From positions 2,852,001 to 2,916,000 of the forward strand of contig CM031556.1 of NCBI GenBank assembly GCA_018466975.1: a stretch of DNA of 64,000 nt. The letters are read 5' to 3'. Below are positions 10,727 to 20,893 of this stretch, one piece after another; positions within the stretch are counted from its first letter, which is position 1; each line of letters begins with the position of its first letter. The DNA comes from Sparassis latifolia (lineage: Eukaryota > Basidiomycota > Agaricomycetes > Polyporales > Sparassidaceae). The notes beneath the pieces are model-generated. The model had not been told where the DNA came from, ran no database searches, and worked only from the letters and a program-made list of their open reading frames with translations. Both the position numbers and the translations under genes were made by a program.

Positions 10727-11739
10727 AACCACTGATACCCTGTTCACTGCATTGCTGCATCATATGGAGGCAGCCCTCGGTCCATGTCAGCATTGGCATG
10801 TGCACCTTTGAGAAGGCCCTCTATGGAATCACTGAGAAAATTGTACACTGCGCCTGCCAATGCGATGTTCAACTCGAGCAGATCATCTCAAGTCGAACGT
10901 CATGTTGGTGGGTGCGGTACACAATCTTCTCCGTGATTCAATCACAGGTTGGGAGGGTCTGCATCCATGACCTCAAGGACTGCATTGCTGACCTGGACAC
11001 CACCACTTCTGCCCGTGCGAGGTACTACAATTGACAAAGGTACGCCCTGTCTTGCATTTGTTGTAGTACTAATTGTTGGTGCTGCTGTACATGGTTACTA
11101 GTATAGCCAGGAGGCGAGGAATGCATAGGGAGAGACTCTGTTCATTCTGTGAAGACATTGCGAGCTGTACTTACATCTTAGATACCCTGTCTTTTCTATT
11201 GCTCTGCCCCTGCGGTGATACCTTATGCCGTTTCATAGTAATAATAACTGTTAACTGTAATGTTTTATGCACCCCAATTAACAATATATTGCTTTCTGAA
11301 CCTCATTTTGTACGAATTGCACCGGAAAATGGTATGCTAGAATAGATAAATCTGCAGCCAAGAATACTTTCACACCGTGTTTCAGGCTACAGGTCCTACA
11401 GCGTCCTACAGAGCCTCGGAGACTACCCGACTACAGTCCTAGCGATACTAGCCGATACTCCTGTAGGAATGGCTCATCTACAGACCTCTACATAATTTGG
11501 GAAATTGCTACAGACCTCTCAGGCCTACGTGAGCTACATAGCACTATATAGGTATTGTATTTTTTCCAGATGCCAGTATAGTTGGGTGAATATGGAGACG
11601 AGACATCTCAAAATGCCCTACAATAGAGATGATCCCGTTAGGCCGACCAATTACTTTCCGCTCCAAAGATTATTTGACCCTGAGGCCAGACGTTATTAAA
11701 GTAAGTTACAGTAAAGCCCGAGCAACACATATCTGATGA
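10727..11739. other. Gene-free stretch right of the MITE
   Basis: No convincing gene. A 78-codon plus frame at 10798-11034 and a 90-codon one at 11073-11345 have no recognisable motif. The A/T content rises near 11230-11300. A CTACAG-rich patch occupies 11385-11520. The zone leads into the truncated 5' side of the transcription factor remnant, so it may be what replaced that gene's missing front. Confidence 0.4.
11385..11520. repeat. CTACAG-rich patch
   Basis: Six CTACAG and one CTGTAG hexamers fall within about 135 bp. CTACAGACCTCT occurs twice, about 35 bp apart. The spacing is irregular, so this is a motif cluster rather than a tandem repeat; it may mark a transposon end. Confidence 0.5.
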
Positions 11740-13250
11740 TGTTTCTTGTCCAGCAAGAAGAATATGGGCTCTGGCAGCCTTATCCTCCAGGTGCTTTGGG
11801 CCCGACTTCATTCCGGTACCAGAGATGGTCATAAGCTGCTTCCGCGAAGCCTGCGCCGCGGCTCTGTGCGAGTTCGCCTTCTCTCTAATACGCCTCGCTG
11901 GTTTCATCATCGTAACAGCGGCGATAATGACGGACATCATGGATTCGCCTACCCTGTCAGGTCGCTCGAGGAGCGGTCGTGCCGCGACCTCCTGGAGCCG
12001 CTCGAAGTGCGTCTACACAACTGGCTGTTCAACTTGCCTCATCACCTGAGGTACTCCACGACGAGCGCGCTCACGACGCCACATATGCTGGTGCTCCATT
12101 TCGAATATTGCGCGGCGGTGCTGTTGCTGCATCGGGCATTGTGAGTATTTCCCGTTCACGTCGTTCTCTTATTTTTGTTGACTGTCGAATCTCACTTTTC
12201 TAGTCTACCGAAGTGGAACCCGTCAGTCTAGACCCTGATTTACGCTGCGATTCTCGAACTCATATGAATTTGAGTCAACATCCTGGTGCTGAGGAATCGA
12301 ATATTTCTGCGGACACACTACTGCTGAAGTCCTTTGATCTTTGCCAGAGCGCAGCGTCTCATGCCAGCTCGATAGGTCAGTTGAACAGGCTTCGACTATG
12401 TCGTGGGCCTGCCATGAACATTAGTCACCGTGTACGATGAGAAGTATGGGTTGGACCGGAGTCCGCCGTTCCTATCGATCTATCTGCAAGGCGCAGGGTG
12501 AACAAGCATTTTAATGCTTCTCGTCGCATGTCCTTATTATCGGGCGTGACTGTGGATCATGCATGTAGTTACGTGTAAGAGTCTGCCATCTCTGAAAACC
12601 CTCGTTTGGCTGACCCTCGCATAGTGGCCAGCGTCTGTCAAATACTCAAGCTACTATCGGCCTGATGCAATGCATCACTGCGTTGAGGACGTATGGAAGT
12701 GAGTCGAACCTTACCCCTTTGAAACTATGCTAACAAGCCATCGTGCAGACCGTCTGCCCTGGGGCGACAAGTGTACGATCGCTGCTGGCGAGAGCGAAGG
12801 TCGAACTGAACCAGACCTCCAAGGCGGTGGCGGAGTCACTGCAAGACAGAAGCGCACAGTGCACGACACATTCAGCTCTGCCCAGACATGCTCAAGCGCC
12901 AGGCATTCGGCGGGCCCGTCGAGTGCGGCGGCGGACCCGGACGCGCACCTGCGCATCCTGGTGCACTCACTGGGGCTGAACGTGCCCGGGGTTGAGGCGT
13001 CGACATCGTTCTACCCCGGGTACCGGTGGTGGCGGAGATGAGCACGGGCGCGATGCAGGAGATGCTCCCCCAGTCCGACCCGTCTGGCACGGCGGTGTAT
13101 GTGGGGGGCTCCGCGGAGGCGTCGGACATGCCGTCTGGCGGGAGCTCGCTCCCTGACCCGGCGCAAGTCTCGTCGGAGTACCTCTATGGCGCACACTACC
13201 CGATCTTGGACTGTAACCCCATGTACCCTCCAAACTCTGGCCACCCGTGA
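11740..13250 (+). pseudogene. Decayed fungal-specific transcription factor (Fungal_trans domain)
   Basis: Segments match the middle homology region of Zn2Cys6-type fungal regulators: EEYGLWQPYPPGALGP at 11757, CFREACAAALCEFAFSLIRL at about 11840, LEERSCRDLLEPLEVRLHNW to LEYCAAVLLLHRA-like sequence at 11965-12140, SFDLCQSAASHASSIG at 12330, YGLDRSPPFLSIYLQGAG at 12447, ATIGLMQCITALRTYG at 12655, and a C-terminal tail ending NPMYPPNSGHP at 13247. The first three segments lie in three different frames within about 250 bp, with no room for introns, and splicing after 12140 runs into a stop. No Cys6 DNA-binding domain precedes it. I therefore read it as a 5'-truncated, frameshifted remnant. A misassembled living gene is less likely but cannot be excluded. 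Confidence 0.65.
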
Positions 13251-13580
13251 ATCTGATTGTTCTGTTGTTTGACATTTCGTCCAACGGACGATCCATTGTA
13301 TTTAAAATACAATACGTGTGGGGGTCGTAAAGGCGTGTCTATTGTCTAGCTGACCTGTGTCATGCTACTTGTATAATGCCGGAGTGGCGAGTAGACGATG
13401 ATGACAATCCTGGTACATGAATGCGAGAGGTGAAGGTCAAAAACAAACCTGAACGGGTCAACGAAGATAACGAGTCGGTGCTAGAGATACATAACGTAAG
13501 GAGCCAGGAGGCTGCACGATCGGACACCGGAGACATGACAACGCAGACGATCTAAACACAACGCGGCGAGGCGCGGCTGA
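13251..13580. other. Intergenic, 330 bp
   Basis: Lies between the transcription factor remnant and the 3' end of the MFS gene. There is an A/T-rich patch at 13296-13312; no gene or clear signal is seen. Confidence 0.5.
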
Positions 13581-15696
13581 TCATGATGCTGCCTGGCGGC
13601 GCGCTCTGCGACGTGCGCGCCACTTGGGTCCCATGTAGAGCGAGACGAGGTTCATGGGCGCGAAGAATAAGCAAACCCCGGCGAGGAATACGTACGTCCA
13701 TCCCGTGCCCATGGCTTTGAGGATCAGGCTGATCACCGAGACGAGTACAGCGCCCATGGAGCATCGCACGAGGTTATTCTGTCGGCAGTGAACGGGCGTC
13801 AGCACTAGTACGCTAGCATACAAATATGACACCAATGACGCACGCAGGCTGTCACGGCAGAGCTGTGGCCAGGGACAAGATCCACGATCAAAGTCTGAGT
13901 GACGTTCATGACCCCAACCACGCAAAAACCGACTAGAAGAGCCCGATCGTCAGCGAGTCCGGGAGGGTTAAAGCTTAACATTAATGGACACCCAACTGAT
14001 GAACGACAGGATGAGCGGGCCCGCGATGGATACCTTCGCGTCTAGACACCACCCGTAGCCTATGCAGGTCACAACGAAGAGAGAGAGGTAGTACGGCATC
14101 AGGTGGAGGCGCACGCGCTCAATGGGAAAGTTCTCTTCCTTCATGACGTCCTCCGGCCGCATCTTCTCGTTGCCGGTCTCCTCTAACGCGAGGAGCATCT
14201 TCTCCTTGTACCGCCTGTAGTCGCGGTCGAGGAGTTTGCCAGTAATCACGCCCCCGATGAGCATGCCCCCGCCAATGGCGAGGAAGCACAGCCCGATCTC
14301 CGTCTCTGAGAGGTACGGGTATGTGGAGGAGAACAGCGTCGAGATGCTCGTTGTCACGCCGTAGAACACAGCGTACACGATGGCGTTGTATAAGAGTAAT
14401 AGCGTAACGTCAGGGTACAGGAAAAGGACGAAAGGGTTCGCAAACCCCTTCGGGGGCGGCCTGGAAGCGTGGTCAGAGGACTCCTCGACGTGGCGTCCGA
14501 TGACGGGGATAATCGGGCGGTAATGACGAGGTGGCGGTATGCTACCATCGCCCACTATCGCGCGGAGAGTCTCTGGTAGAAGGCTGAAGGCGTATTAGCA
14601 CCGTTGATACCGTGTGTGTGGATGAGAATAAGGTCGAGCCTCAGCTCTCGACCTCTTGAGATACTCACAGAAGGATCACGATTAGACATAACGCAGATGC
14701 GATGCACATAAACCAGAATATGGATCTGTTCAGCCGTCGGATTAGAAAACACACCACAACCCCGTTTGAACGCGCACCGCCATCCCAGACCATCGGCAAG
14801 AACACCTCCCAGGACTGGTCCAATTGTAGGTCCGACCTAGCATATTATTTGTACAAAAATGTCTCTCGCTTCAAACGACCGCACTTACCATGGGTCCGAT
14901 ATTCCAAAGTCCGAAATAAGTGCCCCGCTCATAGGGAGCAGCCACATCGGCAATGACACCGGCACCTAGGTGGAAAATGTAGTCCCGGGACGAGAATTTG
15001 GACAAAGGACGACGTACCGAGAGCGACCGTACTTGCAGAACCGGCAGCTTGTAGGCATCGTAGCAGCATCAACAGCCAGTAAGCTGACGTTGGAACAAGA
15101 GCAAGCCCAACACATGAAAGCGACAGGACGAGCAGGCAGCCGAGAAACATGGGCCGTCGACCATACCTATCAGAAAGCGTTCCCCAGAACATGGGCGCTA
15201 TACGGAAATATGAAAGTCAAGTAGAAAGCCATGGAAATAGCAGAAAAACCGGTACGTACAAATGCCCTGTACGATCATATATACGGTCACAGTCAAATTA
15301 ATGAGTTCAATTGTCTTGTGGAATGCTTTGGCTATGGTAGGAATTGCAGGGAGGTATATATTGGCGGTAAATGGGCTAAGAAACACAAAAGCGCTGAATA
15401 TACACGCATACAGTCGTCGAACTTATGCTTACCTGAACATCCCGGCGAAAGCAGCGATCCCGACAATAAACCATTTCTCGTGAGCAGTGTACACACTATA
15501 CGCCTTGATAGGCGCATTTTGAGTGGGGCGAGGCGGTGGTGCCTCTGCCGTATCCTGGCTCTGAGGGGCTGGAATGCCATCTAGATAAATGTGTTCGCTT
15601 TGTCTATTCATGGAGCTCACCTGGAGGTCCCACGGAAGCTGCTGGCGTGATTGTAGGTGACTGCTGTTTCTCACCGTTGTTGACCGTAGAGTCCAT
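13581..15696 (-). CDS. MFS drug:H+ antiporter-like transporter (DHA1, QDR/FLR type)
   Basis: A plasma-membrane major facilitator of the DHA1 type, probably an exporter of small organic compounds. The start at 15696 gives MDSTVNNGEKQQSPT and a hydrophilic N-terminus, then TM1 (KWFIVGIAAFAGMF / SPFTANIYLPAIPTIAKAF). The loop 2-3 signature GTLSDRYGRRPMFLGCLL is intact. TM4-5 carry GAGVIADVAAPYERGTYFG and GPVLGGVLADGLGWR, the antiporter motif C region. SIFWFMCIASALCLIVILL follows, then LPETLRAIVGDGS, the typical DHA1 central loop. The C-terminal half supplies the remaining helices (TLLLLYNAIVYAVFYGVTTS to TGWTYVFLAGVCLFFAPMNL). About nine introns are needed and all junctions I checked stay in frame. 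Substrate cannot be inferred. It borders the repeat-rich island. Confidence 0.88.
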
Positions 15697-16363
15697 AGCG
15701 ACGAGCTACGAGTCGGTGGAGAACAAGCGAGGAGGCGAGTGAGGAGGAAGACGACATGGAGAAGCTTATAACTTGGGGAATGGGCACGGTTGACGCCTGT
15801 ATAAGCCGAAGAATCTCAGAGTGTCTGCGAACCGTGATCTCAAATTTCCTATCCTGGATATGCCCCGACGGCCGATAGAACGTTCTCCGACCGCGTCCGA
15901 TTACGCATCGGCGGTGACCAAGCCTCACCAATATTCAACGCATTAAAATCGTTGATATCCCGATATCCTCGACGCAGTGGAATACTTGCAAAGAACGCGC
16001 TTGACCCTGCTCTCCCTAGATTTTTATGTCTGGGCGTTATGGACCATCTGACAGGCCCCTTGTGGCGCTTCGCCGTCTTCCTCCGAGCGAAATTGGAGCG
16101 AACAGAGCCCGTATCTCGTTTGGCATCATGCAAGTGGCCTGCGCGCACCCACGGTTTTCTCAACGTGTACAGCGACGTGCTTCGCATTGTTCGCAGTAGG
16201 ACTTGCGATCGCGCAATCAGAACAGCGAAGCATCAATTCCGTTGATCAGGTGAACCTATGCAAAGTGTATTGGAGGCATGTCCTATCTGATAGCAAAAGT
16301 ACAACTGTAAACACATACCACGGATCCGAGAGACACAGAAGGATAAAACACAGGTCATGCATC
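15697..16363. other. Intergenic, 667 bp
   Basis: Between the MFS start and the 3' end of CWC25. A 112-codon minus frame at 15849-16187 overlaps a 97-codon plus frame; neither has recognisable motifs. This space must hold the MFS promoter and the 3' region of CWC25. Confidence 0.5.
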
Positions 16364-17781
16364 TCAGTCGGCGTCGACCCGCATTTGACCCCGTCCTCTT
16401 CGGATGCGCTCCTCAATCCCACCGACGCCACCGAACACCTTCTTCTGCTCATGACTCAAGAATCCACCCATGCCTTTTGACCTCGCCCTAGCTCGCTCCT
16501 CTGCTTCGAACTCTGCCTTCTCCTGCTCCAGCAGTGTCGTAAGGCGCTCTCTGCGATCAACTGACATTGTAGACGCATCCGTCATCATAGCCGCCAGACG
16601 AGCGGCACGATCGTCGTCGCCTGTGTTGTGCGCGCCAGAGCTTTGAGAACTCAGCGGATGTACAGCCGGGGGTGGACTTATGCGTGATCGTTTGAAGGAG
16701 GATCCGTGTCGATCTGGACTTCTGCTAGGATATTGTCGGCGCTTCCTGTCGTCCTCCCTGCTGCGACTCCGGCGTGGGCGGGAGTTGTAACCATTGTCGT
16801 CAGACTCGTCCGATTTCGGCCACGTACGCACCCTGTCGTCTTCCCTCCTGCTATCTCTGGGCCTATCATCAATATCTCTGCCCCTACGAGGATATGAATC
16901 AGGAGTGCGGCTGCGGCTGCGACCTCGTCTGTCATAACCATCGTCGCGACGATCGTAGTCGTCAATGTATCGGGATCGTAAGACGGGCGACCTTGACCTT
17001 CGCCCGTAAGGGCTAGGGGACCTTCGCGAATGAGAATAACGATCGCGAGATAAGGATCGGCGACGTTCGGGATATGGTGAGACAGAATGATCTCTGTGTT
17101 TGTCTTTGCTGGATTTGTCCTTCTTCTTATGATTCTTGTCCTTCTTGTCCTTCTTTGCTTTGATCCCGTTGCGTTCCTGCATCTCTCGCAAACGCAGTGG
17201 ATTGGCCATAAGTGCTTGATATGCAGTCTGCTCCTGCTGCTTGATGGCGAACAGTGGATCCTCACGAATCTTCATGGCAGTGTCGCGAACAGTGTTAGCG
17301 TACTGAGTAGCAATGAAGCTCTTGTGGGCTGCGCCAATCTACACAACGTATGTTAAGATGGTAGCTCAGCAAAAAGCGAAGATGTGTGTACGCACCTTCT
17401 CATTTTCCCCAGCAGTCAAGATCTTGTCAACCCTCTTCTTCCCAAGTAAATAATCCTCCAGATCGTTCGCATTCTGGTTACTACCTGTGGCTGGCGTGGT
17501 ATACATCCAGTCCAGCTTCTCCTGCCGCTTCTTGCCCGTCTGCTCCTCCTGCATGCGCTGCAACTCCTGCAGCTGTCGCTCCTCCTCTTTCTCTTTTCGA
17601 AGTTGATCAAGCTTCTTCTTTTCTTCGAGCTATTGAAGAGTATATGTCTCAGGCGTGGTCTACCAGGACTGCGATATGATGACAAACTCACCGCTTTCTT
17701 CTCCTCGAGCCAGACCCGCTCCTGGTTTTTCAACAGGAGCGGGTGCCAGGACTTCTTCATATTCAAGTCTCCGCCACCCAT
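16364..17781 (-). CDS. CWC25: Pre-mRNA-splicing factor CWC25
   Basis: Step-one spliceosome factor Cwc25, which joins the activated complex and stabilises the branch helix for the first transesterification. The start at 17781 gives [20 protein letters not shown], the conserved N-terminus with KSWHP. After an intron comes the Cir_N-like helix ([11 protein letters not shown]). The next exon reads [17 protein letters not shown], then [16 protein letters not shown], both hallmarks of the family. The last exon (17275-16364) begins at the conserved [14 protein letters not shown] and continues into a very long Arg/Ser dipeptide-rich tail of about 200 residues. It closes with the conserved [20 protein letters not shown] segment. 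Three or four introns are present. The gene diverges from the voltage-sensor-like gene. Confidence 0.93.
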
Positions 17782-18144
17782 CTTGACTGACTGCCGGAGA
17801 CGCGAGGTGCAACGGGTTGGATGGTTAGGGACGACGGTGACGACGACAGGCAGCGCTGAGCAAGATGGATCTGAGTCCAACCGATATTTGACTTTGTTTA
17901 CAAACTGTGGCGCCAAGTGTGTCTCAGAACGGGCGTCTAAACAACTACTGCAGCGATGTCACGACCTGCAGACCTCGAGGCTGCTGAACATGAGACGGTC
18001 CTCTATACGATGGAGGAGATTTCCCTGTTCAACCGACGTAAGTATTACTCCTCCTTCCGGTTCTCTGCCGCTCATACCCCCGGCCGGATGTTGACAGTAC
18101 CTCTCGTCTCGTGAATTAGGACTAGTACGCACTCGATATACACC

Positions 18145-18935
18145 ATGACCCGCGAGGAGATCACGAAGGGGATTGCCAACCGATTTGTGCATTCGCATGC
18201 GTATATCGCTCTATACCTCGTCATGGCTGCGCTGTCGGTCACGACCGTCGTGCTGAGCATGACGAATGGGTGCCCGACACTCGCGTTCTACATCCTAGAA
18301 CTCATAATCAACGGCTCTATGATTCTTGAAGTGAGCATCAGATTTGTCGCCTTTGGACGAGTGAGTATGCGCTGCCACACAAGACCGTATAAGGTGTCTG
18401 AAGGTATATTTGTTATGCAGCAATTCTGGAAATCACCGTACAACATCATGGATCTCGTTCTGACCGCGTTCTGCGTGATCACGCTCCTCATCATTTTCTT
18501 TGCAGGCTGTGGTAGCACGAGTAAGGAGGAGGAGCTCTTGGACACGCTCCTGCTCGTCGCACGGAACGTGCTCCAGTTCGGACGGCTAGCCGCAGTGATG
18601 CGACAGTGCGTTTCTCCGTTCATGGTCATGACCGCAGTATATTGACGATGCTTCTGTGTCGGTCGTGGTGGAATTCTCACAGGTCCGGCCAGTCCATCTT
18701 TTCGCGCCCGAAGCCCATCGACTTGTCGGCTGCCCGGCGAAGAGGCTACACGCTCGACATCGACATCGAAGACGAAGGCGAGGATGACCTCGGGAGACCG
18801 CTCATCCAGGATCCCGTCCTCTTCGATGCCGGAGAGGAGGCTCCCGCACCGCGTGCGCCGATAACAGACATGCCACGCGCAGCGCAGGCCGTCCAGGACA
18901 GAGACACAGAAGATGTGTGGGCTGAGATTGGTTGA
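18145..18935 (+). CDS. Voltage-sensor-like four-helix membrane protein, unknown function
   Basis: A small protein with four membrane segments arranged like a voltage-sensor domain and no pore helix. S1 is about HAYIALYLVMAALSVTTVVL. S2 contains an acidic residue in FYILELIINGSMILEVSIRF. S3 begins with the typical NIMDLVLTAFCVIT. S4 carries spaced arginines in LLLVARNVLQFGRLAAVMRQ. The soluble tail (from about 18690) is acidic and disordered and ends DVWAEIG. Introns lie near 18361-18420 and 18606-18680. The start is uncertain: an upstream ATG at 17956 opens a 27-codon frame ending at a good GT donor (17985-18030), but I found no acceptor that joins it in frame, so I begin at 18145. S1 lacks the Asp typical of Hv1 proton channels, so that identity is not supported. 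Confidence 0.65.
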
Positions 18936-20893
18936 AGCTCCCGTCGTCTTCGTTTTGTATGCATTGCTCGATCAAGATCTCATCCCAGTAATACATGTGA
19001 GTAGCCGGTTGCCAATGTTCGATCGTCATTAGTTGACCAGCGCAGGCCGTTGGGTCTGGATAGAACATTAGTTTCCGCGCACAATTCAACTCTGTATCCG
19101 GAATATGCATTTTTTTCTCATATGCCGTGAGTCAACTCAAACTCGAACATCCGACGCCGTCATTCCTGCACCGGAACATTACTTATCTGCTATCAAAGCG
19201 GGGACCCACGTTCCGATATTTCTCACCCATTATTCTCCCGTTGTCTATGCAGGCTATACTTGTTCGCATCTGTCAAGGCTGAGAAAATGATAGGGATGCG
19301 AATGCGCCTGTGCACACTTCAGCGTCCAGGCGATGCACGTTCGAGAGTCCACACCTGACTGCTTGTAAGCGCTTCTTCTGCACCTTCCTGCCAATCAAAC
19401 CTAGAATTTAGCTACTCTTTTCGAGTGGCGTTGTACGCGGTTCTCCGGCAGTACTCCGCCGGCAATTGTATGCTCTTCCATTGTTTCGCCATCTAATTGT
19501 GCGCTGTTCTCACTATGATGCTCTCAACATCTTCTCCGGCCATTGTCCTGTGTTATTATACTCCAACGTACCTGTGCGAGGATCTGGTCGTTGATCATTG
19601 TTCCCTCACCGCAAAGGCCTTGGAAATTGACCTCCGATTAGTCGGCATGTCTTGTTCTTCTCCTGGCAGTTGACTGATTTATCCCAGAAGTCCTAACTCA
19701 TTCCCTGACTTGCTTTGATTCTCTCCCACGCAGTCAGTACCCTTCTTCCAACTATTCTCATGACTGTGCAACGCTTTGATGAGTCACGCCGGTTCGCCCT
19801 GTGACCCGACGCGTTATGCTGCATAATTATGCCGTCGCGGAACGCCCTTGCGGAGCATGATGACCTGCGTCTGTCGGTCGGTGAACCTATCACCAGTAGC
19901 GTACGGCTGCAACCATGATCCCTGAGGCAGAAGCTGACGCGAACCTCTGACCTGCTGGCTTTTTTCACTCAAGATCGCAGTCATGGCAAGAAATTATTGT
20001 GCTAGGCGTACTCCGGTCAACTGACGAGGCGACGTCTCGCTGTAGGCATTTCAACGAACCTGCTGTGGTCGTAGTCGCAAGAGTGACGGAAAGGATCGCA
20101 GGATGACATTGACATATATTGTAGAATTGTGCACCCAGGTCCCAGACCCAGCAGTCCTGAGCCGTCTAGATCTGTGCTGATGTCGGCTGATGATCAAATC
20201 TGATGATTCCAGTGAAATACGCGTTCAGGATCCGCAAATACGGAGCTTGAAGGACAGCGTCATTGCATTGTGGGGAACACCTCTCAGTAGCCCGAACTTC
20301 AATGGTGTATCATGGCACCCTGCCAAGAGGAGCTGTGGGTGGAAGAGAATCTAGATAGTAGATCACATGAGATCTACCGGGCATGAAACCTGTGAATTCG
20401 CTTCTATCGGTTTAGCCACACCTTCTAGAAAGATGGAGTTGGACAGGAACAGCGGACGATGCCCCTTGAATCGCCGCCTCCAGTAGTAAATAATTCTCAG
20501 CCATTTCGAGGTAAACCTACGGCACATATATATTTTCAGTCAGGTGGTCGTCACATTCTGCCTAATCGGATAAGCTAGTAACGCTATTTGGTTTCATTGT
20601 GACTGGCGTGTATCGCGATTTCTCACATTAATTTCACCAGAAAGCGCTAGGAAATTGCCAGGGGAACCGCTGGTGGCTGCTTTCGCTCGCTGGCTCCGGC
20701 GAGCGAAGTCTTTGTCTCCGTCGTCTTTCTCGACGCCTTCGCTTGCCCGCTGTCCATGGCGTGACTACTCATGCAAGGTCCGCTGCGCCTTCATGCCCTA
20801 CGCAGTTCCTCGATACTGAAAGTGCTCGTGAAGGATCCAGCGGTACTTCCCATCGTTTAGTGTCTGAGTTCACCTTCGTTTCTTACAACGGTT
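18936..20893. other. Long gene-free interval, about 1.96 kb
   Basis: The largest clean gap in the window. Frames are short (under 95 codons) and carry no motif on either strand. Phrases such as TTCTCCGGC...ATTGT recur near 19440 and 19537. A 9-bp hairpin sits at 20682-20707. The interval probably holds a long promoter or leader for the gene at 20894, or old degraded sequence. No RNA gene was recognised. Confidence 0.5.
20682..20707. repeat. Perfect 9-bp stem-loop
   Basis: TTCGCTCGC, an 8-nt loop, then GCGAGCGAA. It lies 187 bp upstream of the ATG at 20894, possibly in the 5' leader, where it could impede scanning. Confidence 0.5.

Noticed and set aside
17956..18910. Hv1 proton channel identity
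   Set aside because: The S1 helix has no Asp in the selectivity position and S4 lacks the tight RxxR series, so only a generic voltage-sensor fold is claimed.
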